64,000 nt of DNA from Aliamphritea spongicola (lineage in GTDB: Bacteria > Pseudomonadota > Gammaproteobacteria > Pseudomonadales > Balneatricaceae): the NCBI GenBank assembly GCA_024347235.1, contig AP025283.1:4774001-4838000 (forward strand), written 5' to 3'. The notes below the pieces were generated by a model. That model saw only the letters and a list, made by a program, of their open reading frames with translations. It searched no databases and was not told where the DNA came from. Positions 1-9,965 of the stretch are shown in pieces; position 1 is the stretch's first letter, and every line of letters starts with the position of its first letter. A program made the translations under genes and the position numbers.

Positions 1-2
1 AG

Positions 3-833
3 GTCGGTGATGTCCTGATCAACTCCCGCGATGTAAACGCACTGACGTTCACCGGTTCTCTGGAAACTGGCCGTAAAGTTGCGTCTGCCACTGCCGGTAA
101 CCTGGTTAAGTGCCAGCTGGAAATGGGCAGCAAGAACGCCCTGATCGTTCTGGACGACGCTGATCTGGATAACGCGGTTGAATGTGCTGTAGGTGGTGCG
201 TTCGGCGGTACCGGTCAGAAATGTACAGCCTCTTCCCGTCTGATCGTTACCGAAGGCATTCACGACCGTTTCGTAGAAGCGATGCAGGCCCGTATGGCTA
301 AGCTGGTTGTGGGTCACCCGCTGAAGGAAGGCGTACACATCGGTGCAGTTGCGGATGCCCGTCAGCTGGAACAGAACGTTGAATATCTGGAGCTGGCCAA
401 GAAAGAAGGCGCGACTCTGGTTTGCGGCGGTGAAGTATTCACTGAAACCTTCAACGGCGAAGAAGTTGAAGGTTATTACATGCAGCCTGCGCTGTTCACC
501 AACACCACCAATGACATGACCATCAACCGTGAAGAAGCGTTCGCGCCACTGGCCTGTGTCATTAAGGTTAAAGATTACGAAGAAGCACTGGCGACCCTGA
601 ACGATACCAACTTCGGCCTGACCGGCGGTATCTGCACCCAGTCTCTGCAGTACGCAACGCACTTCAAGCGTAATGCCAAGACCGGTTGCGTAATGGTTAA
701 CCTGCCAACTGCCGGTACCGATTACCACGTACCGTTCGGTGGCCGTAAGGATTCAAGCTTTGGCCCGCGTGAGCAGGGTACCTATGCGAAAGAATTCTAC
801 ACCGTGGTTAAAACCAGCTACATCCGCGCCTGA
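3..833 (+). CDS. Aldehyde dehydrogenase family protein, 5' end cut off by the window
   Basis: NAD(P)-dependent oxidation of an aldehyde to a carboxylate is expected. The reading frame is open from base 3, so only the C-terminal 276 residues or so are present. Visible are the TFTGS cofactor-loop motif, the EMGSKN segment (the usual form is ELGGKN), and the catalytic cysteine in GQKCTASSR. The C-terminal GGRKDSSFGPREQG segment resembles 2,5-dioxovalerate (alpha-ketoglutarate semialdehyde) dehydrogenases, but the substrate cannot be settled from this fragment. The next gene starts 38 bases downstream on the same strand, so the two are probably co-transcribed. No frameshift is seen. Confidence 0.88.
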   Translation, partial: VGDVLINSRDVNALTFTGSLETGRKVASATAGNLVKCQLEMGSKNALIVLDDADLDNAVECAVGGAFGGTGQKCTASSRLIVTEGIHDRFVEAMQARMAKLVVGHPLKEGVHIGAVADARQLEQNVEYLELAKKEGATLVCGGEVFTETFNGEEVEGYYMQPALFTNTTNDMTINREEAFAPLACVIKVKDYEEALATLNDTNFGLTGGICTQSLQYATHFKRNAKTGCVMVNLPTAGTDYHVPFGGRKDSSFGPREQGTYAKEFYTVVKTSYIRA

Positions 834-871
834 AGTCAGCCGCCTTTAATCAGTCATCAGGAGAGCTAAAC

Positions 872-1858
872 ATGCATCTGGATATACATCGCCAACAGAT
901 CGTCATCGATGGCCTGCAGTACTCCAACTGGAGCCGTGAGATTTTCGAACAGCTGCAAGCCGGCGGTGTCACTATGGTTCACGCCACCATCGTCTATCAC
1001 GAACAGATTCGCGAAACCCTGTTACGAATCGGCGAATGGAACCGTATGTTCGAGCAGCACGGCGATCTGATTATGCCGGTTAAATCCGCTGACGATATCC
1101 GTCTGGCGAAACAGCTGGGGAAAGTCGGCATCATGTTCGGCGCGCAGAACTGCTCGCCGATCGAAGATGACATCAACATGGTTGCCATTATGCGTGAGCT
1201 GAATCTGATGATTATGCAGCTCACCTATAACAACCAGAGCCTGCTGGCCTGCGGTTGCTACGAAGCTGAAGACAGCGGTGTCACCCGCTTTGGCCGTCAG
1301 GTTATCGCGGAGATGAACCGGGTCGGCATGATCGTGGACATGAGCCACAGTGCTGAGCGCAGCACCCTGGAAGCCATTGAGATTTCCAGCCGACCAATCG
1401 TGATCTCCCACGCTAACCCGAACAGCTTCCATCCGGCTAAGCGGAATAAATCCGATACCGTTCTGAAAGCACTGGGTGAGTCCGGCGGCCTGCTGGGCTT
1501 CAGCCTGTACCCATTCCACCTGAAGAACGGTCCGGACTGCACACTGGAAGAATTCTGCGACATGGTTGCCCGTACCGCTGATCTGATGGGTGTCGATCAG
1601 ATCGGTATCGGTACTGACCTTTGCCAGCAGCAGCCACTGGAAGTACTTGAGTGGATGCGTAACGGCCGCTGGTCCAAAGAAATGGATTACGGCGAAGGCT
1701 CAAAGAGCAATGCTGACTGGCCCCGTCCGCTGGAATGGTTCAAAGACAGCCGCGATTTCCCGAACCTGACAAAAGGCCTGTTAGACCGTGGCTTCAGCGA
1801 GCAGGACGTTGCCAAAGTAATGGGCCTGAACTGGTTAAACTTTTTGATGAGGCACTGA
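872..1858 (+). CDS. M19 (membrane dipeptidase) family protein with non-canonical metal site
   Basis: A 328-residue cytoplasmic protein of the renal-dipeptidase fold without signal peptide. It keeps the later metal-site motifs: VDMSHS (residues ~154-159), VISHAN and IGIGTDL. At the N-terminus, where classical enzymes have an HxD pair, it reads VIDGLQYSNW, and the bridging glutamate region reads FGAQNCS with Gln in place of Glu. From memory this matches the subfamily found beside glycine-betaine/dimethylglycine catabolic genes in Pseudomonas (PA5396-like), so hydrolysis of an ordinary dipeptide is doubtful. An AGGAGAG ribosome site precedes the ATG. It sits between an aldehyde dehydrogenase and a BCCT transporter, suggesting catabolism of an imported quaternary amine derivative (inference). 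Confidence 0.82.
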   Translation: MHLDIHRQQIVIDGLQYSNWSREIFEQLQAGGVTMVHATIVYHEQIRETLLRIGEWNRMFEQHGDLIMPVKSADDIRLAKQLGKVGIMFGAQNCSPIEDDINMVAIMRELNLMIMQLTYNNQSLLACGCYEAEDSGVTRFGRQVIAEMNRVGMIVDMSHSAERSTLEAIEISSRPIVISHANPNSFHPAKRNKSDTVLKALGESGGLLGFSLYPFHLKNGPDCTLEEFCDMVARTADLMGVDQIGIGTDLCQQQPLEVLEWMRNGRWSKEMDYGEGSKSNADWPRPLEWFKDSRDFPNLTKGLLDRGFSEQDVAKVMGLNWLNFLMRH

Positions 1859-2322
1859 AACCCGCATAATAATTATTGAATGTTATGCATGTTTTTTAAA
1901 TGAATATTTAATTAAAAACTGACAGAAATAATATTTTTGCCTGTATGTAAAATTGCTAATTATTTTCGCTTTTATGATATAGGCATTAAATAAACGCTGT
2001 TAGATTGAATGGTTAGTCTGGCGACTTAATTTATTTTTATTGGGTGTATAAAAATAAAAATGTTACCTGAAAAGGCAACCGACATTACGGTTTCCAGGCT
2101 AAGCATACCGCGCGCAAATGCGCTTATCACTGCGACAGGCATGCAGCTGACAAGGCGTTGAAGGCATTAACGGAACATACCTGTGCGGTATAAAAACGGT
2201 GCTGCTGAACAGAATACGAGCCTGCTCATATTTACGTAGCAGCAAAGTTAATATTTTAAGGAAAGGATCACCTTATACGCTCCCGTTAAGTACTCATAAA
2301 AATAACAACATGAGGTAATAAC
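1859..2322. other. AT-rich intergenic region upstream of the BCCT transporter gene
   Basis: 464 bases without a convincing gene. The first 200 bases are strongly AT-rich and could hold promoter and activator sites. The second half is GC-richer, with several short hairpin-forming segments around 2085-2200 that could be a structured 5' leader. I could not match it to a known riboswitch class. The transporter start is preceded by TGAGGTAATAAC, an acceptable ribosome site. Confidence 0.4.
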
Positions 2323-4164
2323 ATGAAAACCCCACCGCCGTTTACGGATATAGAGGTAAAAACCTCTCCCGAAGGCTTTTATAAAGGTTACAGTTTACCT
2401 ATTGCCATGCTCAGTAAAGTCTCTATGACATTACTGGTTCTCTGGGCACTGGTCTGGCCTGATAATGCCGGCTCTATGCTCTCTTCATTGAACGGTACTC
2501 TGCTGAATACCTTCAACTCCTTCTACATCGTTGTAGTTGGTCTGTTTGCTTTCTTCTGTTTTGCTGTTGCTGTCGTCCCTTCCTGGGGTAGCCGCCGGCT
2601 CGGTAAAGAAGGCGAAAAACCTGAATTCTCAAATTTCTCATGGTTCTCCATGATGTTCGGCGCAGGTCTGGGTGTTGGTCTGATGGTTTACTCCACCGCC
2701 GAGCCTATGGGTCTGTGGGGTTCTAACCCGGTTGTACTGGCGGGCGATGCGGTTGCGAACACCGCCGGTGCCGTTGAGTCCGGTATGCGTTATACCTTCC
2801 TGCACTACGGCTTCCACGCCTGGGCGATCTACGTGGTAACCGGTCTGTCTCTGGCTTACTACGCGTACACCCGTAACATGCCACTGACAATCCGTTCTGC
2901 GCTGACCCCTCTGCTGGGTCGCCACCTGAACGGCCCTGTTGGTCACCTGGTTGACGTACTGGGTGTTGTGGCAACCATTCTGGGTGTATCTGTAACCATC
3001 GGTTTCGGTATCAGCCAGCTGGTTGACGGTGTTTATGCCATTACCGGTATGGAATGGCTGATGAAAGATCTGGACACGAAACCGGCACCAAGCACTGTTG
3101 GTTTGCTGGCGGCTCTGATCACCATCATGGGCATGTCGATCATTTCTGCAGTATCCGGTGTGGGCCGCGGGGTAAAATACCTGTCTAACCTGAACCTGGT
3201 GCTGTCTCTGATCCTGTTGCTGACCTTTGTATTCTTCGGTTCATTCGGCTTCGCCATGACCACTTACGGTACAGCACTGGTTGATTACATCCTGAACTTC
3301 ATTTCACTGTCGTTCGGCGCTTACGGCCCGACACCATACGACAGCTTTGTTGCGTCTCTGCCTGAAGTTGCGCGCTCTCTGCCACCTGCTGATCTGCAGG
3401 CGATTCATGCAACCGGCCCATGGGGTAACTTCGAATCCTTCAAGGCTGGCCTGCCGGCTGCCCTGCAGGCAACCGATAACTTCGACGCTACTGCTGCGGC
3501 AATGTGGGAAGTAACTGAAGAAGGTCGTCAGTTTGGCTGGCAGTCTGCCTGGACCACTTTCTACTGGGCATGGTGGATTGCATTCTCACCATTCGTAGGT
3601 CTGTTCCTGGCTCGTATCTCTAAAGGCCGTACTATCCGTGAATTCGTTCTGGGTGCGGTAATTGCGCCGGCACTGGTATGTTTCGCCTGGATGACTATCC
3701 TGGGCGGTACTGCAATCGATCTGGAACTGTCCGGCGTAGCTGAAGGCAGCATCATCGGTGCATCTGCTACCGCTAAGCTGTTCGCGACTCTGGCACTGAT
3801 GATTGATGGCGGCCTGCTGTCTGCAATCACCATCATGTGTGTGGTTCTGATCATGACCTTCCTGGTTACCTCTGCTGACTCCGGTATTCTGGTAATGAAC
3901 ACCATCATGTCCGGTGGTGCTCAGGAAACCGGTCACCTGCACCGCATCATCTGGGGTGTTTTGCTGACACTGGTAATTGCTACCCTGCTGATCGCCGGCG
4001 GCGGTGGTATGGATGCCCTGAAGAACGCAATGATCATCGGCGCACTGCCGTTCACCATGATCATGTTCCTGATGTGTCTGGCAATGATCAAAGCACTGAT
4101 CCGTGACGACATCCGCGATAAAGAAGGTCTGGGCGCTGAACCATCAGCCACCACGACTAACTAA
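2323..4164 (+). CDS. BCCT family transporter (betaine/carnitine/choline type)
   Basis: A 613-residue inner-membrane secondary transporter with about twelve hydrophobic segments. Family hallmarks are SWFSMMFGAGLGVGLMVYS near residue 105, HYGFHAWAIY near 160, the tryptophan-rich WTTFYWAWWIAFSPFVGLF near 412, and ARISKGRTIREF after it. BCCT carriers import quaternary ammonium compounds such as betaine, choline or carnitine, driven by sodium or protons, or by exchange. The substrate cannot be read from the sequence. The gene is intact, has its own 5' region and ends in a strong terminator, so it forms a single-gene unit next to the M19 hydrolase and aldehyde dehydrogenase, which may act on what it imports. 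Confidence 0.93.
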   Translation: MKTPPPFTDIEVKTSPEGFYKGYSLPIAMLSKVSMTLLVLWALVWPDNAGSMLSSLNGTLLNTFNSFYIVVVGLFAFFCFAVAVVPSWGSRRLGKEGEKPEFSNFSWFSMMFGAGLGVGLMVYSTAEPMGLWGSNPVVLAGDAVANTAGAVESGMRYTFLHYGFHAWAIYVVTGLSLAYYAYTRNMPLTIRSALTPLLGRHLNGPVGHLVDVLGVVATILGVSVTIGFGISQLVDGVYAITGMEWLMKDLDTKPAPSTVGLLAALITIMGMSIISAVSGVGRGVKYLSNLNLVLSLILLLTFVFFGSFGFAMTTYGTALVDYILNFISLSFGAYGPTPYDSFVASLPEVARSLPPADLQAIHATGPWGNFESFKAGLPAALQATDNFDATAAAMWEVTEEGRQFGWQSAWTTFYWAWWIAFSPFVGLFLARISKGRTIREFVLGAVIAPALVCFAWMTILGGTAIDLELSGVAEGSIIGASATAKLFATLALMIDGGLLSAITIMCVVLIMTFLVTSADSGILVMNTIMSGGAQETGHLHRIIWGVLLTLVIATLLIAGGGGMDALKNAMIIGALPFTMIMFLMCLAMIKALIRDDIRDKEGLGAEPSATTTN

Positions 4165-4175
4165 ACCGCTGTAAT

Positions 4176-4210
4176 AAAAGCCCCCGTCAGGTAACTGACG
4201 GGGGCTTTTA
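4176..4210. terminator. Bidirectional Rho-independent terminator
   Basis: A perfect stem of AAAAGCCCCCGTCAG and its complement around a GTAA loop, flanked by A and T runs. It lies between the converging BCCT and transglutaminase genes and can serve both. Confidence 0.92.
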
Positions 4211-4246
4211 TGTGCATTTCATTATCACCCAACCGGTGACTACACC

Positions 4247-6229
4247 TTACAACTGCCGTTTAAGGTGCTTCAGACGCCGCCGGTACAGCTTCATATTTGC
4301 CCCGGATTCAACATCATACTGCGCCTGTCCGGCGGCATCCGCCCAGGCCATCAACGCATCAGCACGGTCGGAAAAACAGCCGCAACACGGCGACAGTATT
4401 GCTGCAATGTCTCCCCGGCAGCCCTTGCAAGTTCCGGCTGTTTTCGGCTCAAACGGTCTGACAGGTACTCGGCATCCAGTGAAATCTGATCCCGGTAACG
4501 GGGTCTGGGCCGCAGCAGCCACCAGCCAATCACCACCAGTAGAAGCGTAACCGGCAGCAACACCAGCAATACCGATTTAAGATAATCCAGGGTACCCAGC
4601 CAGTTTTTCAGTAAGTCTTCCTGACGGCTGTCATACCCCAGCACCCAGCGGTGCCAGCTGTAATTCAGGCTCTGATAACGTAAGCGCAGCTCAGCTAACA
4701 GGGCAAACTGCTGCTCCAGCCTGACCATACTGAGCGGCTGATCCGCCAGATAACCGGGAGACTGCTGTAACAGCTCCTCTATACCGTCCAGAACCCGCTC
4801 CGGCGCAACCGCACTGGTAGGATCAATCCGTTGCCAGCGGCCATCCAGCCAGGCCTCAACCCAGGCATGGGCATCCCGCTGCCGGATCAGCAGATATTCA
4901 CTGTAAGGGTTCCATTCGCCCCCAGATAGCCACCGACAAGACGGGTGGGAATACCCGCCATCCGCAACATCAGCCCGGTGGCACTGGCAAAGTGTTCACA
5001 GAAGCCTTCCCGGGTTGAAAAGAAAAACTCATCCACCCGGTGCCCCTGCAACCGGGCCGGCGACAGGGTATAACTGAAATGCTGCCGGTACTGCTGCAGA
5101 ATCGCCGCCAGAATCTGTTGTTGTGTCAGCCCCTCGGCCAGCCACTGATCCACCTGCGCCCGGGCCCGGGGATTACCCTCCGGCACCTGCAGGTAACGGC
5201 GCCTGTCCGCCGTGCTGAGCGTTTCACGGGTATCGCCCTGCAACGGCAGGTTGTAGGTAAAACGTTGTTGTAAGGGTTCAGGCGCTCTGACAGTGCCATC
5301 CGGAAACAGCTTCAACCCGCCGGTGCCACGGCTCACCGGCGTTAGCGCAATCAGCCAGGCGCTGCTCGCCGGTTCCGCTATGACCTGATAATCCCCTTCA
5401 TAGGCGGTATCCGGCAACTGCCTTTGCAGTTCAGCATCATCAATCTGCCAGCGCTGGCCATCAAAATGATCAAAGGTCATCGCCCGCCAGTAACGCATCT
5501 GTTCCGGCACCGGATCACCGGAAAAGCTTACCCGGAATGCCATTTCATCAGAACGCAACAGATTACTGATTTCCCCGGTGCGAGACTGTCTGAAAGCCCG
5601 GTGCGTGCAGACGGAGTTGCCAGCTCCAGACTCCACAAAGGGCCTATTCTGGGAAAAATAAGAAAGATCAGGACCGCCAGCGGCAAAGCCTGTAACAGTA
5701 GCACACTGGCCGTTTTCAGCGGCTGCCAGCGTACAGTCCACAGGGAAGAAGAATCACTGTGTAAGGTAATCAGGCTGGCTAACAGGACGATGATAGAGAA
5801 CACCCCGTACGCCCCGGACAGCATACTGGTAGAAAACAGATAGGCAGCGGCAATGATAAAACAGTTCACCAGCACCACCACCCAGACATCCCGCCGGGTG
5901 CGCAGCTCCAGTAACTTCAGGGTATTGGCCATCACCAGCAGAATCACCAGACCGAGCAGGGTAGATTTACCCAGTACGCTCAGTGCGGTCACCGTCAGAA
6001 CGACTAAGACCGCCAGCACTTTCAGCAATCGCGGTGGCTGTGCAATGCCCCGGTTCAGACGCAAACCGGCATACACCAGCAAAACCCCGGCCAGCAATGA
6101 CATCCATACCGGCATATGCAGCGCCTGAGGCAACATACACAGCACCGTGCTGAAGAATATCCAGCGGCGGGCGTTCAGTGCCGGCAACGCCTCTTTAGGC
6201 ACGGTTTTCTGATGGGCAAACAGACTCAT
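4247..6229 (-). CDS. TgpA-like transglutaminase (DUF3488 plus transglutaminase core), frameshifted
   Basis: About 660 residues after repair. Several N-terminal membrane helices (DUF3488) are followed by a periplasmic transglutaminase-like domain with the catalytic Cys in REGFCEHFASA, His in DAHAWVEAW and Asp in IDPTSAV, then a further membrane helix (LVLLPVTLLLVVIGWWLL) and a charged C-terminal DUF4129-like tail. Pseudomonas TgpA has this layout and is essential, but its physiological substrate is not well defined. The ATG overlaps the DUF58 stop as TGATG. Three frame breaks fall on shortened runs: C at 4919-4923, C at 5573-5576 and an A/T run near 4371. Last gene of a MoxR-DUF58-TgpA operon. 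Confidence 0.9.
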
Positions 6230-7225
6230 CACGGCTCCCCGCTGCCGGACGTTCCTGCCGCGCCGGGGCTCAGCGCCAGCTGTTTGAGCACGGTATCCAG
6301 ATGACTCCGTCCCCGGTCCGGTGAAATTTCTGTACCGCCCAGCCGCACGCCGTAAGTCTGATCCTGAGCGTGATACTGTAATGCCTGCCAGGTCATTTCT
6401 GACAGTTTAACCTCCTGGCTGCCGGGCCAGACACTGGCATCCAGCCAGAACTCCTGTCCCTGTTCCGCGGTATAACTGCGGACCTTCAGCCCCTGACCAC
6501 TGGCCAGTTTCTTCCAGGCAATACGGCTCATGGAATCCCCGGCTGATAATCATCGAGCCCCTGAAACGCATCAGTCCCGGATAACCGACTGCCAACAGGA
6601 CGTCCACCCTCTGCCGCTGCCGGTGATAAAGGCGGCGGAAGCTTTGCCTGCAGCGGCTTGGGATACACCAGACAGCGGTTTTGCAGCGACGCCCAGCTCC
6701 ATGCCCGGAATAACCCCAGCGGATAGCGGGACTCCACATACAGCGCTCCGGCCTCATCCCAGCCCCGCTGCTGTGCCTGTCGGAACAGCGTCAGTCTGAC
6801 TGTTTCTCCCGCTTCGATGGCCACTGAACGCAAATCCGCATCATGAATCGCCAGGGTAATCTGATTCACCCGGCGGTCCGCCGCCTGTAGCTGATAGGTA
6901 AAGCCGATATCCTCGCCGACAAACACCGGATCACAGCGGCCGGTTTCGATCACCACGCCGGACAGGCAGGCATAGGTATGCAGAATCGACACCAGAAAGA
7001 CTGCCCCAAGCATGAAGCACACCGCATAGGCCAGATTATTCTGATAGTTAATGGCCAGCAGCAGAATCAGCAGGTTTACCCCAGGTAGGCAAAGCCCGCC
7101 CGGGTAGGAAAAATATAAATAACCCGCTGAGTGAGCTCGATATGATGCCCCGATGGATGCCGGGAAATGGCCCAGCGCCGCATCCGCCGCGCCAGCCGCT
7201 CTGCCAGAGAGAACCGGGCAAGCAT
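6229..7225 (-). CDS. DUF58 domain protein, frameshifted
   Basis: About 332 residues. Two hydrophobic segments near the N-terminus (LGVNLLILLLAINY and AVCFMLGAVFLVSIL) anchor it to the membrane. The DUF58 signature SRLSGTDAFQGLDDYQPGDS-MSRIAWKKLA follows around residue 220. Proteins of this kind act with MoxR ATPases in assembly or maturation of secreted or membrane complexes, though the mechanism is poorly known. The chosen ATG at 7225 overlaps the MoxR stop (TGATG); a longer start at 7238 exists in a shifted frame but does not align with the family. Frame breaks lie at C runs 7079-7082 and 6537-6540, each one base too short. Confidence 0.87.
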
Positions 7226-8141
7226 CAGCTGAGCACATCTACCTGAGACAACAGGTAGGTCGCAGGATCGTGTTCGGAACCGGGATGCAGCAACTCCCGA
7301 CCCACCAGACGGTGCCCGGCAACCGCCGGGAACACCTGCTGAACATCATCCGGTAATACATAGGCCCGCCCCTGCAGAAATGCCCATGCCTTAGCGGCAT
7401 TCAGTACCGCCAGACTGCCCCGGGAGACAAGCCGAGACTGAAATGCTGGCTGTCCCGGCTGTACTGTGCCAGCCGCTGTAAATAACTGACCACCGCTGAA
7501 GAAACCTGTAACTGACTGACCAGCTTCTGAGCTTCCAGCAGTTGCTCCGGTGTCAGCAGTTGCTGCACTCCGCCAAGCTGATCCGCAGCACCTCCCTGTA
7601 GCAGCATTTTTCCTCAGCTTCAGCAGTGGGATAGCCGATGGATAGCCGCATCAGGAAGCGGTCCAGCTGAGATTCCGGTAACGGAAAGGTACCGTACTGT
7701 TCAGTGGGGTTCTGGGTCGCGATGACAAAAACACTTCCGGCAGAGCATGGCGCTGGCCGTCCAGCGACACCTGCCGTTCTTCCATTGCTTCCAGCAAGGC
7801 GCTCTGGGTCTTGGGTGAGGTACGGTTAATTTCATCTGCCAGCAGCAGCTCGGTAAACACCGGGCCTTTATGCAAACGAAAGCCGGACTGCTGCTGATCA
7901 TAAATGGCACCGCCAAGAATATCCCCGGCAACATATCGCTGGTGAACTGTATCCGCTGGTAATCAAGTCCCAGCACCTTAGCCAGCGCATGGGCCAGTGT
8001 AGTTTTTCCAAGCCCCGGCAGATCTTCAATCAGCAGATGTCCCCGCGCCAGTAAACACGCCAGTGATAAGCGGATAACTTCCGGCTTACCCAACAATACA
8101 TCATCAATTACCGCTGCCAGTTGCTGCAGTCTCTCCTGCAT
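7225..8141 (-). CDS. MoxR family AAA+ ATPase, frameshifted
   Basis: About 306 residues after repair. Walker A is DLPGLGKTT at residues 40-48; the Walker B and sensor region reads ELLLADEINRTSPKTQSALLEAMEERQVSLDG, followed by FVIATQNPTEQYGTFPLPESQLDRF. The C-terminus ends LLSQVDVLS. Four frame breaks coincide with shortened runs (about 7925, 7730, 7610 and 7417). MoxR ATPases act as chaperone-like factors and are typically encoded with DUF58 and transglutaminase genes, as here. It is the first gene of the operon; the upstream 148 bases separate it from the divergent TauE gene and should hold both promoters. Confidence 0.88.
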
Positions 8142-8289
8142 GGATTATGTCCTTTTCAGTTCAGAAGGCAGTCAAACCGCCGGAAGTATTCTTTTGTCAC
8201 ATATATAGTGCAGCATTGCAAACCTGTTAAATTGGCACACAGAATTTCCCCACCGGCGGCGAAATCTGTGCACATTCAGGATCTTATAC

Positions 8290-9017
8290 GTGGATTATCT
8301 GTATATCTCTGTGGCCGGGCTTTTCGCCGGCACACTGGCGGGTATCATCGGCACCGGCTCTTCCATCATTTTGCTACCGGTACTGTTCTACACGCTGGGC
8401 GCGCAGACGGCAGTACCGGTCATGGCGGTTGCCGCAGTGCTGGCAAACCTTGGCAGAGTAGCCATCTGGTGGCGGCAGATTCACTGGCACGCAGTATTGA
8501 CCTATTCAGTCACCAGTATTCCCGCCGCGATGCTGGGAGCCAATACCCTTATCACTCTTTCAGAGCGCAGCGCCAACCTGATTCTCGGCAGCTTCTTTCT
8601 GGTCATGTTGCCTTTGCGCCGCCATTTACAGCACAGGCAGTTCACACTGCAACTCTGGCAACTGGGAGTAGCGGGTCTGTTTATTGGTTTCATCACCGGA
8701 ATCGTCGTCTCTTCCGGGCCACTAAGCATTGCTGCGTTTACCGCCTCCGGGCTGTTACAGGGGCCGCTTATTGCCAGCGAGGCAGCAGCTTCAATGCTGG
8801 TCTATCTGGCGAAGTTGGCGGCATTCGGCAATGCGGATGCACTGAATAACCACATTCTGATTCAGGGTGCCGCACTGGGGGCATTCTGATTATCGGTGCC
8901 TGGCTGGGAAAACACATCGTTCTGCGGATGAGTACCGCCCAGTTCAACAGAATTCTCGATTTAATGATGCTGATTGCAGGCTTTTCTCTGCTCATTGCAT
9001 CCGCATCAAACCATTGA
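8290..9017 (+). CDS. TauE/SafE family sulfite/organosulfonate exporter, frameshifted near the 3' end
   Basis: About 243 residues, an integral membrane protein with repeated glycine-rich helices; the opening GLFAGTLAGIIGTGSSIILLP is the classic TauE/SafE motif. The start is a GTG. The frame breaks at a G run (8877-8881, one base short), after which the last helix continues to IASASNH. Family members export sulfite, sulfoacetate or related C1-C2 sulfonates. The persulfide dioxygenase and sulfide:quinone reductase genes 2-4 kb downstream make sulfite export a sensible guess, although LysR and RidA genes intervene. Confidence 0.85.
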
Positions 9018-9188
9018 AAAATAAGAACAAATGAAAGCCGCTCACACACTGATAAAATTATATTATTTAAAAATATAAATAATTAATTTTTATTATCAGA
9101 CAGTTGTTCCTATCATTCTTTTAACCCAAGCATCGCCAATTAGCGCATGCATCACTTCACCATGAATGACAAGACAACTGGTACCCCC

Positions 9189-9577
9189 ATGAAACAAGCT
9201 GTAAAACCGACCTATTCGCATCGAAAGCGCCATTAGAATGGGCCGTCACGGCAAACGGCCATCTGTCTACGGCACAGATTCCGATTAACGCTGAAGGCCA
9301 GGTTGTTGAAGGCGGCATTGAGGCACAGGCCCGCCAGACCATGGAGAACTTTAAACATACGATTGAAGCTGCCGGCCTGACCATGGCTGATGTTACCCAG
9401 GTACTGATTTACGTGACCCACCGTGATCAGTTGCCGATCTTCAATCAGGTGTATGCAGAATACTTTGAAGCTCCGTTCCCGAACCGGGCTGCCATGATCG
9501 TTGCAGGTCTGGCCCGCGAAGAAATGCTGTGCGAGATCGTCGCCTACGCCGCGATGAAAACTCAGCTGGCAAGCTAG
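9189..9577 (+). CDS. RidA/YjgF family protein, frameshifted near the start
   Basis: About 129 residues. Rid proteins deaminate reactive enamine/imine intermediates released by PLP enzymes. Conserved elements are the FPNRAAMIVAGL segment with the key Arg and CEIVAYAA near the C-terminus. An A run at 9203-9206 is one base short; repair gives MKQAVKTDLFASKAPLEWAV. Two in-frame ATGs lie further upstream (9147 and 9162) and none has a good ribosome site, so the exact start is uncertain. A terminator follows directly, so this is a short transcription unit. Confidence 0.88.
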
Positions 9578-9791
9578 CACCAATCGGCAATGGGATGTCA
9601 CTCCGACCGGACATCTCATTGCCGATTTTTATATCCTTCCTGTTACGCCCGAATATGCTGCGCACCAGCGACCATGCAGTTTCAGCCCTGACCTTCCTGC
9701 CCTGTAAAAGATAATACCGGTAATCAATAGCGCCACTGCTGTCCCGGCGGATACTGTCTTCGCCACTCTGGTTGTCAGTTATATCTGTCAT
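9441..9791 (-). CDS. Small uncharacterised protein, probable; C-terminus uncertain
   Basis: An AGAGG ribosome site lies nine bases before an ATG at 9791. The first 55 residues or so look coding, with SGAIDYRYYLLQGRKVRAETA resembling short basic proteins of the IDY-xYY-xxGrxlRaEa type found widely in proteobacteria. The frame then runs through the RidA terminator and into the RidA gene on the opposite strand, which is implausible; a real stop was probably lost through a base error near 9645-9660. It is divergent from the LysR gene at 9966. No function can be assigned. Confidence 0.4.
   Translation of the reverse strand: MTDITDNQSGEDSIRRDSSGAIDYRYYLLQGRKVRAETAWSLVRSIFGRNRKDIKIGNEMSGRSDIPLPIGASLPAEFSSRRRRRSRTAFLRGPDLQRSWQPGSGTELQSILHTPD
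9582..9631 (+). terminator. Rho-independent terminator after RidA
   Basis: A 17-base stem with one mismatch (ATCGGCAATGGGATGTC paired with GACATCTCATTGCCGAT) around a ten-base loop, followed by TTTTTA. Confidence 0.85.
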
Positions 9792-9965
9792 CTTACTGTA
9801 CCTCTGTCTCAGGCCGGATAATTTTTCCGGGTTTACAAAGGCCAGTTTAAAGACGACAATAGATCATTAATAACGATTTATAATTATCATTTCGTTCGTG
9901 AAATACGATTAAACAATCCTGAATTAAACAGTCTTGGATTAAACAGTCTGAACAGGTGACCGGTT

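Noticed and set aside
1859..2322. Riboswitch in the BCCT leader
   Set aside because: Some hairpin potential, but no match by eye to glycine, TPP, c-di-GMP or guanidine consensus elements.
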